Assembly (NCBI GenBank): GCA_964622305.1
Contig: CAZUPR010000021.1
Span: forward strand, 1-23,761
DNA: 23,761 bases
Direction of reading: 5' to 3'
Source: SKKY01 sp964622305
GTDB taxonomy: Bacteria > Bacillota > Peptococcia > Peptococcales > SKKY01
Shown here: positions 14,232-21,760 of the stretch, piece by piece
Layout of the letters: every line of letters begins with the position of its first letter
Numbering within the stretch: the stretch's first letter is position 1
Position numbers and translations under genes: made by a program
The notes under the pieces: generated by a model
The model's input: the letters and a program-made list of their open reading frames with translations, nothing else
Told to the model about the DNA's origin: nothing
The model's database searches: none

Positions 14232-16739
14232 TTATTTTCCACAACAGTGTTTGTATTTTTTACCACTGCCACAGGGGCAGGGATCGTTACGTCCAGCCTT
14301 ATGTTCTGCCTTCACTGGTTCCTTTCTGACAGGCTCACTGGAGCTTACCATCAGATCTTTTTTCTCTTCGGGTCTGGTAACCAGCTCTGCCCTGAAAAGA
14401 ATCCTTACTGTTTCATGGCGGATCTCATCAATCATGGCATTAAACATATCATAGGATTCATACTGATATTCGGTCAGAGGATTTCTCTGCCCATAGGCCC
14501 GCAGATAGATTCCCTGGCGTAAATCTTCCATGCCATCCAAATGGTCCATCCACTTGGCATCTACGTTCTTTAATAGCACTACTCTTTCAAGATCCCTTAA
14601 AACTTCTGCGCCCAAACTTTCTTCCCTGGCTTCATAAGCTTTGATTGCCTCTTCAGTTAAGAGTTCAAGGATTTCATTCTTTTCCATCTTGAGAAGTTTT
14701 TCAATTGTCAGATTTTCAGGTAGCTTTGGTATGGTCTTACTTGAATATTCTTCCAAAAGGCCAGTCATATTCCATTCTTCTGGATATTCAGAGTAAATGC
14801 TGTACTCTTCAAAAACGCTGGCAACAGTTTTTTCTATCATGTCAAGAATAGTTTCTTTAATATCCTGGCCTTCCAGCACCTGGTTTCTTTGTTGGTAGAT
14901 AACTTCTCTTTGCTTATTAAGAACATCATCATAATCCAGAACTGTTTTTCGAATATCAAAGTTTCTTCCCTCAACTTTCTTCTGAGCAGCTTCCACACTT
15001 GAAGAAAGCATATTATTTTCCAAAGCCATGGAATCATCCATGCCCAGTTTATCTAAAATTCCATAAATTTTCTCCGAGCCAAAAAGACGCATAAGCTCAT
15101 CTTCCATGGAGATAAAAAACTGACTGGAACCCGGATCGCCCTGACGGCCGGACCGGCCCCGCAACTGGTTGTCGATTCTTCTTGACTCGTGCCTTTCGGT
15201 TCCGATAATTGCCAAACCACCAACATCCTGAACCTGGTCACCCAGGACTATATCTGTTCCTCTGCCTGCCATGTTGGTAGCAATGGTAACCATGCCCCTC
15301 TGACCAGCCTGAGCCACGATTTCTGCTTCTTTTTCATGGTACTTGGCATTAAGAACCTGGTGGGGAATGCCCCTGGTCTTAAGGAGGGAGCTGATAAATT
15401 CAGATTTCTCTATAGATATTGTACCCACCAAAACCGGTTGTCCAATTTTGTGTCTCTCAATAATTTCTTCAATAACAGCATTGAATTTGCCCATTTCTGT
15501 TCTATAGATGGCATCCGGTAAATCTTCCCTCAGCAATTCTTTATTAGTAGGAATTACCACAACATCCATGCCATAGATCTTAATAAATTCCTCTTCCTCT
15601 GTAATGGCTGTACCTGTCATTCCGGCAAGCTTTTTATACATTCTAAAATAATTCTGGAAGGTTATCTGGGCATAAGTTCTGGATTCCTTCTCAACCTTAA
15701 CATTTTCTTTAGCTTCAATGGCCTGGTGAAGTCCTTCACTGTAACGGCGGCCAAACATCAGACGACCGGTAAACTCGTCAACAATAATAACCCGGCCTTC
15801 ATTTACCACATAGTCAATATCTTTTCTCATGACATAGTTAGCCTTCAAGGCCTGCTTGATATGGTTTTGTAATTCTATATTTTTTTCATCAGCATTATCA
15901 TAGAGGTTGTCTACAGAAAGCATTTTTTCAACCCTGACAATTCCTTCTTCTGTAAGCTGAACATTTTTTTCTTTCTCATCCAGACTGTAGTCTTCTTCTT
16001 TTTTAAGTCTTTTGACTGCCCTGTCCACAATCTCATAAAGGTCCTTGGCGCTCTCGGCCGCCCCAGAAATAATAAGAGGGGTCCTGGCCTCGTCAATAAG
16101 AATACTGTCTACCTCGTCGACGATAGCATAGTTAAAACCACGCTGAACCTTGTTTTCCTTATTCATTACCAGATTGTCCCTCAGGTAATCAAAACCATAC
16201 TCATTATTGGTACCGTAGGTGATATCGGCATCATAAGCTATTTTCTTTTCTGCATTAGACATGCCATTGACCAACAAGCCTACACTGAGCCCTAAAAACT
16301 CATAGAGCTGGCCCATCCACTGGCTGTCCCTTTTAGCCAGGTAGTCGTTTACAGTAACCACATGCACGCCCTTACCAGTCAGAGCATTAAGATAAACTGG
16401 CAGGGTAGCAACTAAGGTTTTACCTTCACCTGTTTTCATCTCTGAAATTCTTCCCTGGTGGAGAACAATGCCACCCATAAGCTGTACGTCAAAGTGCCTC
16501 ATCTGCAAGACTCTTTTAGAGGCCTCTCTTACAAGGGCAAAGGCTTCCGGCAGAATATCTTCCAGAGTCTGACCCTGGGCCAGCCTCTCTTTAAAAAGAT
16601 CTGTGGCAACTCTTAATTCTTCGTCAGTTTTTTTCTCAAAGCTTGCTTCCAGGGCATTAATAGCCTCTATTTCCTTGCTTAGACGCTTAATTTCTTTTTT
16701 ATTATCATCAAACATGTCTTTTATAAAAGATAAAACCAT
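14232..16739 (-). CDS. secA: Preprotein translocase ATPase SecA
   Basis: SecA is the motor that pushes unfolded secretory proteins through the SecYEG channel at the inner face of the membrane. At 835 residues it is of usual Firmicutes size. It shows Walker A MKTGEGKT at 101-108, the DEAD-box-like IVDEVDSILIDEARTPL, the crosslinking and helical scaffold regions, the second helicase motif set (ATNMAGRGTDI, QLRGRSGRQGDPG), and a C-terminal zinc-binding tail with Cys821, Cys823, Cys832 and Cys833 (CPCGSGKKYKHCCGK), which in other species binds SecB or ribosomes. AAAGGGG lies upstream of the ATG. It sits between trmB (15 bases) and prfB. Confidence 0.98.
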   Translation of the reverse strand: MVLSFIKDMFDDNKKEIKRLSKEIEAINALEASFEKKTDEELRVATDLFKERLAQGQTLEDILPEAFALVREASKRVLQMRHFDVQLMGGIVLHQGRISEMKTGEGKTLVATLPVYLNALTGKGVHVVTVNDYLAKRDSQWMGQLYEFLGLSVGLLVNGMSNAEKKIAYDADITYGTNNEYGFDYLRDNLVMNKENKVQRGFNYAIVDEVDSILIDEARTPLIISGAAESAKDLYEIVDRAVKRLKKEEDYSLDEKEKNVQLTEEGIVRVEKMLSVDNLYDNADEKNIELQNHIKQALKANYVMRKDIDYVVNEGRVIIVDEFTGRLMFGRRYSEGLHQAIEAKENVKVEKESRTYAQITFQNYFRMYKKLAGMTGTAITEEEEFIKIYGMDVVVIPTNKELLREDLPDAIYRTEMGKFNAVIEEIIERHKIGQPVLVGTISIEKSEFISSLLKTRGIPHQVLNAKYHEKEAEIVAQAGQRGMVTIATNMAGRGTDIVLGDQVQDVGGLAIIGTERHESRRIDNQLRGRSGRQGDPGSSQFFISMEDELMRLFGSEKIYGILDKLGMDDSMALENNMLSSSVEAAQKKVEGRNFDIRKTVLDYDDVLNKQREVIYQQRNQVLEGQDIKETILDMIEKTVASVFEEYSIYSEYPEEWNMTGLLEEYSSKTIPKLPENLTIEKLLKMEKNEILELLTEEAIKAYEAREESLGAEVLRDLERVVLLKNVDAKWMDHLDGMEDLRQGIYLRAYGQRNPLTEYQYESYDMFNAMIDEIRHETVRILFRAELVTRPEEKKDLMVSSSEPVRKEPVKAEHKAGRNDPCPCGSGKKYKHCCGK

Positions 16740-16754
16740 CTAAAAAGACCCCTT

Positions 16755-17405
16755 TCATTTATCAGAGACTGGGGCAAGAGCCTCCAGCCGGTATATCCTT
16801 AAACCCATTTGGGTAAATTTTTCTTCGTAATCTGTAGCAATATTATCTTCTGGTAGGTTTTTATAAAGATCCAGCGATATATTTTGCAGCTGCCAACCCT
16901 GGTCAGACAGGGAATTGAGGCTATATTCAAATAGATCCTCATGGTCCGTTTTGAAGTGAAGCTGGCCTTTTTCCTTTAAAACTCCCTGGTACATACTAAG
17001 AAAGTTTTCATGGGTCAGCCTTCTTCTGGCATGCCTCTTTTTAGGCCAAGGATCTGAAAAGTTCAGATAGAGCCTGTCCAGCTCGGATTCAGCAAAAAAA
17101 TCTTTTAGGTCCTGAGCATTTTGCCAGATAAAAAGAATATTTTTAAGTCCTTCTTCCTGGCTTTTTCTGACCCCGTAAATCATAACCTCTTCTTTTGTCT
17201 CTATACCAATATAATTTATCTGAGGATTTTTTCTGGCCAATTTAAGCAGAAAAGAGCCCCGGCCTATACCCACCTCAAGATGGAGGGGGTTTTGGTTGCC
17301 AAAAAGCTCCTGCCAGCGCCCCTTATGATTTTGGGCCTGAGTTATTACATAGCCCTCATAAGAAAGCAATTTTTCATCAGCACCCTTTATTTTTCTTCTT
17401 CTCAT
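16755..17405 (-). CDS. trmB: tRNA (guanine46-N7)-methyltransferase
   Basis: TrmB uses S-adenosylmethionine to make m7G at position 46 in the variable loop of many tRNAs. The 216 residues show a class I methyltransferase fold: the SAM loop EVGIGRGSF at 44-52, an acidic residue at the end of strand 2 (IGIETK, 67-71), and the family signature NFSDPWPKKRHARRRLTH at 115-132 with the catalytic Asp118. The ATG at 17405 has AAGGGTG upstream, and that binding site overlaps the stop codon of the preceding LOG gene, so the two are coupled. Length and motifs are complete. Confidence 0.96.
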   Translation of the reverse strand: MRRRKIKGADEKLLSYEGYVITQAQNHKGRWQELFGNQNPLHLEVGIGRGSFLLKLARKNPQINYIGIETKEEVMIYGVRKSQEEGLKNILFIWQNAQDLKDFFAESELDRLYLNFSDPWPKKRHARRRLTHENFLSMYQGVLKEKGQLHFKTDHEDLFEYSLNSLSDQGWQLQNISLDLYKNLPEDNIATDYEEKFTQMGLRIYRLEALAPVSDK

Positions 17406-17415
17406 TCCCGCACCC

Positions 17416-17991
17416 TTACTCCTTTACCCACTTAGGTATAGCTTTTTCACTCTTATAATTTAACAAATAGTCGAGAGCATCATCTTCATTATCTGTGAAA
17501 TAAAAAAGATTAAGATGCCTTTCCTGAGCAAATTTTTCTTCAATCAGATATTCAAAGATATCCTTTAGTTTATCATAAAAACCGCAAGTATTGAGGATAA
17601 CTATGGCTTTATTGTGCTGGCCCAGCTGTTTTAAGGTGATAATCTCCAAAAGTTCTTCCAGGGTGCCAAAACCACCAGGTAAAACTAAAAAAGCTTCCGA
17701 AAGGTCTTCCATAATTCTTTTTCTTTTTCTAAGGCTCTCTGTCACATAAAGTTCGTCACTTTCCTCATAATAAACTCCAGGCAGCTTCAGATATTCAGGG
17801 ATAACACTTATAACCTTTCTGCCTTCCTGATGGAAGCCCCGGGCACAGGCCCCCATAAGACCAATCCCACCACCACCAAAAACAAGGTCATAGCCCTGCC
17901 TGCCTAAAAGTCGGCCCAAGTTTTCCGCGCTTACAAAATACTCCTTAGCTAAATCCTGACTGGAAGAAGCATAAACACATATGTTTTTCAT
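17416..17991 (-). CDS. LOG family (TIGR00730-type) Rossmann protein
   Basis: A 191-residue member of the LOG family, named for plant cytokinin-activating phosphoribohydrolases. Bacterial relatives remove ribose 5'-phosphate from nucleoside monophosphates such as AMP; the physiological role in Clostridia is unsettled. Family marks seen are GGGGIGLMG at 39-47, the basic stretch LRKRKRIM at 87-94 that contacts phosphate, and the PGGFGTLEE signature at 105-113 with catalytic Glu. AAGGAG sits 5 bases before ATG 17991. It starts the run LOG-trmB-secA-prfB and diverges from the superoxide reductase gene. The old label lysine decarboxylase for this family is misleading. Confidence 0.93.
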   Translation of the reverse strand: MKNICVYASSSQDLAKEYFVSAENLGRLLGRQGYDLVFGGGGIGLMGACARGFHQEGRKVISVIPEYLKLPGVYYEESDELYVTESLRKRKRIMEDLSEAFLVLPGGFGTLEELLEIITLKQLGQHNKAIVILNTCGFYDKLKDIFEYLIEEKFAQERHLNLFYFTDNEDDALDYLLNYKSEKAIPKWVKE

Positions 17992-18036
17992 AGAATCTCC
18001 TTGTTTTCATCCTCTTAAAATTCTCTCTGTTTAAGA

Positions 18037-18066
18037 TTTTTACATTTTTGGGTAAAGATGTAAAGT
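18037..18066. promoter_or_regulatory. Near-symmetric overlapping divergent promoters with inverted repeat
   Basis: TTTACAT (18039-18045) and ATGTAAA (18058-18064) form a perfect 7-base inverted repeat with a 12-base centre. On the plus strand TTTACA, 16 bases, TAAAGT could be the promoter for the superoxide reductase gene. On the minus strand TTTACA (18064-18059), 16 bases, TAAAAA (18042-18037) could serve the LOG gene. Each -35 box overlaps the other's -10. The repeat could also be an operator. Confidence 0.4.
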
Positions 18067-18094
18067 AGCAAATAATAAAGAAGGAGGCATGAAG

Positions 18095-18466
18095 ATGATT
18101 TTTAATGACTTTATTCAAACCGGCGACTGGAAGGGTGAAAAACACGTACCAGTAATAACTGCGCCTGAAAGTTTTGCAAAGGATGAGATGATAGAGGTAA
18201 AGGTTTCCATTGGCGATGCTATTGGCCATCCCAACACGCTTGAACATTATATTGCCTGGATAAAACTTTTCTATATCGAAGATGGAAAAAAATTCCTGGT
18301 AGAGTTAGGTGACTTCAAATTTGCCGCTCATGGCGAGGGAGATACTTTTACAGAACCCTACCTGATTGCCAAGGCTAAACTGCCAGGCTCTGGTAAGTTC
18401 TTAGCCCTTAGCTATTGTAACATCCATGGTTTATGGGCAAATGAACAAGTTGTAACCATGAAATAA
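18095..18466 (+). CDS. Class II superoxide reductase (neelaredoxin type)
   Basis: A soluble non-haem iron enzyme that reduces superoxide to hydrogen peroxide without making oxygen, taking electrons from rubredoxin or a similar carrier. The 123 residues show every ligand of the Fe(His)4(Cys) centre: His17 in EKHVP, His45 and His51 in GHPNTLEH, and Cys108 and His111 in YCNIHG. Glu15 and Lys16 of the EKHVP motif, important in catalysis, are also there. There is no N-terminal four-cysteine desulforedoxin domain, so this is the one-iron class. I choose ATG 18095 because AAGGAGG (18081-18087) is 7 bases upstream; ATG 18089 is only 1 base from it. It diverges from the LOG gene and points to an anaerobe that meets oxygen. 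Confidence 0.95.
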   Translation: MIFNDFIQTGDWKGEKHVPVITAPESFAKDEMIEVKVSIGDAIGHPNTLEHYIAWIKLFYIEDGKKFLVELGDFKFAAHGEGDTFTEPYLIAKAKLPGSGKFLALSYCNIHGLWANEQVVTMK

Positions 18467-18476
18467 AAAATCTATT

Positions 18477-18512
18477 AAAAAACCGGGCTTTTAAAAGGCC
18501 CGGTTTATTATT
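18477..18512. terminator. Shared bidirectional terminator
   Basis: A 9-base-pair stem, AAACCGGGC (18480-18488) with GCCCGGTTT (18498-18506), encloses a 9-base loop. On the minus strand it runs into six T; on the plus strand the tract is TTTATTATTGTT. It closes the superoxide reductase transcript and the fbp-pepA-unknown transcript. The minus-strand gene's TAA stop lies in the loop. Confidence 0.85.
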
Positions 18513-19147
18513 GTTCCCTTGTAGTCTTCTGAGAAGGATGAATACTTATTTTTTCTGACTACCATAATATTTCTGAATTTAATGAAAAGGTTTAAAACCA
18601 GCCTGGACAAGGGCCTGAACATTTCTTCATAGGGGTCCTGACTCTTTAAGAAATTACGCCAGAAAACTCCTCCGTTTATTTCCATCCTCAAGTCTCTGAT
18701 TGCAATTCCCATATTGGCCAGACTCTCCTCATAGCTTATAAGGATAAAATTCAATTCCTGTAAATTATTAGTTTTATATTTTTTATCAATATACCCCAAA
18801 GCCTCAATGGTTGAATTATATTTGCTTATTAAAACCTTAATCCGCCGGTAAAGCTCACTGGTCATATCTTTTTCTGCATGTTTTCTTTCCTTACTCACCC
18901 GGTCTTTAAGCTGGTCTGTATCCTTTAAAAAATCATCAAAATCTTTTTCCATTTTCTTAAGATTTTTATAATAATTATCGTAGGCTATAAGCTGACTGTC
19001 TGAAGATAAATCAGGGTTATTTTGCGCATAAAGAGCAGCCTCTACCGGCTCTGCCTTATCAACTGCAAGAGATGTCCTTTGGTGTCCGGCATAGGCACCC
19101 TGTACCCTGTTAAATCTTAGTGATCCAACTCTTCCTACTCTGCTCAT
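18491..19147 (-). CDS. Unrecognised coiled-coil protein, faint FliD-like C-terminus
   Basis: I do not recognise this 218-residue protein. It has no cysteine, no signal peptide and no membrane helix that I can see. The first 30 residues are basic and glycine-rich (MSRVGRVGSLRFNRVQGAYA). Residues about 57-100 are strongly charged with heptad-like spacing, suggesting a coiled coil. The part from about 102 onward (LISKYNSTIEAL, then LANMGIAIRDLRMEINGG, then an FxxxL and a hydrophobic FIKF segment) loosely recalls the helical C-terminal core of the flagellar cap protein FliD, but I could not test that. GAGG lies 8 bases before the ATG. It starts 10 bases after the next gene upstream, and its last codons form part of a terminator, so the two unknowns are likely co-expressed. 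Confidence 0.8.
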   Translation of the reverse strand: MSRVGRVGSLRFNRVQGAYAGHQRTSLAVDKAEPVEAALYAQNNPDLSSDSQLIAYDNYYKNLKKMEKDFDDFLKDTDQLKDRVSKERKHAEKDMTSELYRRIKVLISKYNSTIEALGYIDKKYKTNNLQELNFILISYEESLANMGIAIRDLRMEINGGVFWRNFLKSQDPYEEMFRPLSRLVLNLFIKFRNIMVVRKNKYSSFSEDYKGTIINRAF

Positions 19148-19157
19148 AATTAAAACC

Positions 19158-20273
19158 TCAATTATTTATTGGTATTTTATGCAGCAATTCCAGGTTCTTA
19201 GCAAAATGAATCAGCAATTCCTGTTTATCTTTTTGTCCCAATAATACTTCAAAGTTACTTATCTCAAAATTATAAGCTATATTATGTTCGTCATCCTCTT
19301 CACCAGATGGTTTAAGATTAGTCAGGTGCAACAAATCTAAAAGCTCATCATAGCTGAGATCGCCTTCATGATAAAATTCTTTCTTTCCATTTGTAATCTT
19401 AAAAATTGCCTTGATATCCTGGGCAATCCTCTTGGAAGTAACATAAACATCCTTGCGGTAACGAGATCCCTCTTGCATGCTTTCATAAGTGCTGTAAGAA
19501 ACCTCAACTTCACCCAGATTGGCCATTTTGTTCTTGCCACTTTGGTAGCCTTCTAAAAGTTCTTTTATTTTAAGATAAAAGATACTCCTGCGGGACAGTT
19601 CTACCAAATAAATCTCTATCCTTTTATTGTAAGCATTAAGGAGGTTAAAGTAGTGTATGGCTTCCTGCATAAGGCTTTCTTTAAGGCTCTCCAGGTCTCT
19701 TAGTTTGTAGCTTTCAAAGTTCATATAACTAACCGACTGCATGTTGTCGTATTCCCTGTAGAGCATTTCCAGGTCACTTATTACCCTTTGGCTTTCCTTG
19801 TCCAGAAGATTGTCTTTTTCAAGCTCTTCCTCTGTTTTTTCGCCAAGGCCTATTTTTATGTCTTGAATCCTTTTATTTATATCTTTTTGTAAATTCTCTA
19901 TCTTCAGTTTGATCTCGCCAACATTTTCTAAAAAGTTGTCATATATCTCCCATTTCTGCTTATTATCAGTTATCTGGCGAGTAAATTCCTTGGCCTGAGC
20001 TTTTTTTAAATTTACAAATTCGAAAACGTCACTTGACTCCTTATAGGTACTATATTTAAGCTCAATTTCACCAGAGGTAAATTTTATAGTCCTGAACATC
20101 TCTGCCAGGATTTCCCGTAATTCCCCGGGCAACTCCTGGAATTTTTCCCTGATCTGGTGGTATTCCTTATAGAGGTCTTCAAGAGCCGCTTTCTTTTGTT
20201 TTTCCAGTATATATTTTGTTAATAAAAATATGCCCAAGGCCGAAATGGCCAGTACTAACAGTAAATTTAGCAT
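19158..20273 (-). CDS. Unrecognised membrane-anchored coiled-coil protein with internal repeat
   Basis: I do not recognise this 371-residue protein. Residues 2-22 form one strongly hydrophobic segment followed by lysines (KYILEKQKK), which suggests an N-terminal anchor with the rest in the cytoplasm. Residues about 24-60, 105-175 and 185-245 are highly charged and rich in Lys, Glu and Leu, as in long coiled coils. A motif occurs twice: GEIELKYSTYKE at 68-79 and GEVEVSYSTYES at 254-265, seven of twelve identical, suggesting an ancient duplication of a small domain. There is no cysteine and no enzyme motif. AGGAGA precedes the ATG. It lies 15 bases after pepA and 10 bases before the other unknown. 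The shape recalls septum or cytoskeleton scaffolds such as EzrA, but without evidence of kinship. Confidence 0.85.
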   Translation of the reverse strand: MLNLLLVLAISALGIFLLTKYILEKQKKAALEDLYKEYHQIREKFQELPGELREILAEMFRTIKFTSGEIELKYSTYKESSDVFEFVNLKKAQAKEFTRQITDNKQKWEIYDNFLENVGEIKLKIENLQKDINKRIQDIKIGLGEKTEEELEKDNLLDKESQRVISDLEMLYREYDNMQSVSYMNFESYKLRDLESLKESLMQEAIHYFNLLNAYNKRIEIYLVELSRRSIFYLKIKELLEGYQSGKNKMANLGEVEVSYSTYESMQEGSRYRKDVYVTSKRIAQDIKAIFKITNGKKEFYHEGDLSYDELLDLLHLTNLKPSGEEDDEHNIAYNFEISNFEVLLGQKDKQELLIHFAKNLELLHKIPINN

Positions 20274-20287
20274 AATATCTCCTGATT

Positions 20288-21760
20288 TTAATTATTCTTC
20301 AGCCAGTGATAGAAGGTTCTTACCCCGTATCCTTTGCCCCCCGGACTGTAATAATCGTAGTCTTTTTCAGTCCAGGAAGTTCCGGCTATATCAAGATGGA
20401 CCCAGGGCTTGTCCTGAACAAAGGCCTCCAGAAAGAGGGCAGCTGTTATAGTCCCAGGGTTGCCGGCTGAGTTGGTAAGGTCTGCTTCCTTGGCTTTTAT
20501 TTTTTCTCTGTAATCGTCAAAGGCAGGCAGACGCCAGATTTTTTCATCGGCTTCCTGACTGGCTTGAGCAATTTCTTCATAAAATGCATCATCATTACTG
20601 ACTACAGCTGTTATTCTGTCGCCCAGGGCCACTACAGCAGCTCCGGTAAGGGTTGCTATATCAACAAACTTGGAAACTTTTTCTTTTTCTATAATATAGG
20701 TAATGGCATCAGCCAGAGTTAAACGGCCTTCTGCATCTGTGTTGCCTATAAAAATAGTCTTACCTGACATAGAAGTTATGATATCGCCGGGGCGGTAACT
20801 TTTTCCGGAAATCATATTCTCGCAGGCCGCAATTACAGCAATAACATTGGTCTTAAGTTTGGCTTTGGCGATAGCAGTAAAAGCTCCAATCACTGCTGCT
20901 GCACCTGACATATCGCTTTTCATATCCAGCATACTGCCTGTTGGCTTTATGGAAAGTCCGCCACTGTCATAAACTAAACCCTTGCCAACAATGCCATTAA
21001 TATCTTGTGGATTTTCCGGGTCATTCAGGTGACGTAAAACAATGAGGGCTGGTTCTTCCTCAGAGCCTCTGGCTACCGCTAGAAAAGCTCCCATCTTCAT
21101 TTCTTCTATTCTATCTTTGCCGTAAACTTCAACTTCAAAGCCAGCCTCTTGGCCAGCTTTTTGGGCTTCCTGGGCCAGACGTCCTGGAGTCATTATATTG
21201 GATGGCTCATTTATCAAATCCCTGGCCAAAATTGTAGCTTCTGCCAAGAGGCGGCCCTCAGCTATTCCTTCATCATCCTCTGCTTCCAGAAAAAATCTAA
21301 GAGGCTTTTTATCATCATCATCTTCTTTAGTCTTATATTTATCGAATGAATAAGCCGTCAAAAGGGCTACTTCTGTAAAAATTCTCTTTATTGTATAATA
21401 ATCGGCAAAAAGCTGACCTTCTTTAATAAGATCTGAGCTGACTTTAGTAACAAGGGCGGACTTCTTCTTTTTTAGGGCCTCTTTTACAGCCAGACAAAGA
21501 ACTTTTTTATAAGTTTCTTGCTTTACTTTTTCCCTTTTCCCAAGACCTGCCAAAATATAATGGCAGCTTTTACCATCATTAAGGGCAAAAATATTCTCTA
21601 TCTGATTGGCCTTGCCTGCAAAAGATGTCATTTCAAGAAGCTGGGTTATATCATCTGGTAAATTTGCCTTTTCTTCCTCAAAAATGAAAAGCAAGCGGGC
21701 CATTCCACCCTCTATTTTTGCTGCTTCCTCTTCTTTATACAGTTCTACCGTAAGTTCCAT
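20288..21760 (-). CDS. pepA: Leucyl (cytosol) aminopeptidase, M17 family
   Basis: A hexameric two-metal aminopeptidase that removes N-terminal residues from peptides in the cytoplasm, used in peptide turnover. The 490 residues show a weakly conserved N-terminal domain (about 1-160) and the conserved catalytic domain. Metal ligands and active-site residues line up with E. coli PepA: Lys260 and Asp265 in VGKGLVYDSGG, Lys272, Asp283, then the NTDAEGRL signature with Asp342, Glu344 and Arg346. VGKGLVYDSGG differs slightly from the common form with TFDSGG. The ATG at 21760 directly follows the fbp stop, and its AAGGAG binding site lies within the last fbp codons, so translation is probably coupled. 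Confidence 0.95.
   Translation of the reverse strand: MELTVELYKEEEAAKIEGGMARLLFIFEEEKANLPDDITQLLEMTSFAGKANQIENIFALNDGKSCHYILAGLGKREKVKQETYKKVLCLAVKEALKKKKSALVTKVSSDLIKEGQLFADYYTIKRIFTEVALLTAYSFDKYKTKEDDDDKKPLRFFLEAEDDEGIAEGRLLAEATILARDLINEPSNIMTPGRLAQEAQKAGQEAGFEVEVYGKDRIEEMKMGAFLAVARGSEEEPALIVLRHLNDPENPQDINGIVGKGLVYDSGGLSIKPTGSMLDMKSDMSGAAAVIGAFTAIAKAKLKTNVIAVIAACENMISGKSYRPGDIITSMSGKTIFIGNTDAEGRLTLADAITYIIEKEKVSKFVDIATLTGAAVVALGDRITAVVSNDDAFYEEIAQASQEADEKIWRLPAFDDYREKIKAKEADLTNSAGNPGTITAALFLEAFVQDKPWVHLDIAGTSWTEKDYDYYSPGGKGYGVRTFYHWLKNN

Noticed and set aside
15189..15521. Plus-strand open frame of 110 codons
   Set aside because: Antisense to secA motor motifs; no binding site or family resemblance.
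17945..18247. Minus-strand open frame of 100 codons across the LOG/superoxide reductase gap
   Set aside because: It overlaps the start of both real genes and their promoter region, has many Cys and Phe in no pattern, and has no supported start.
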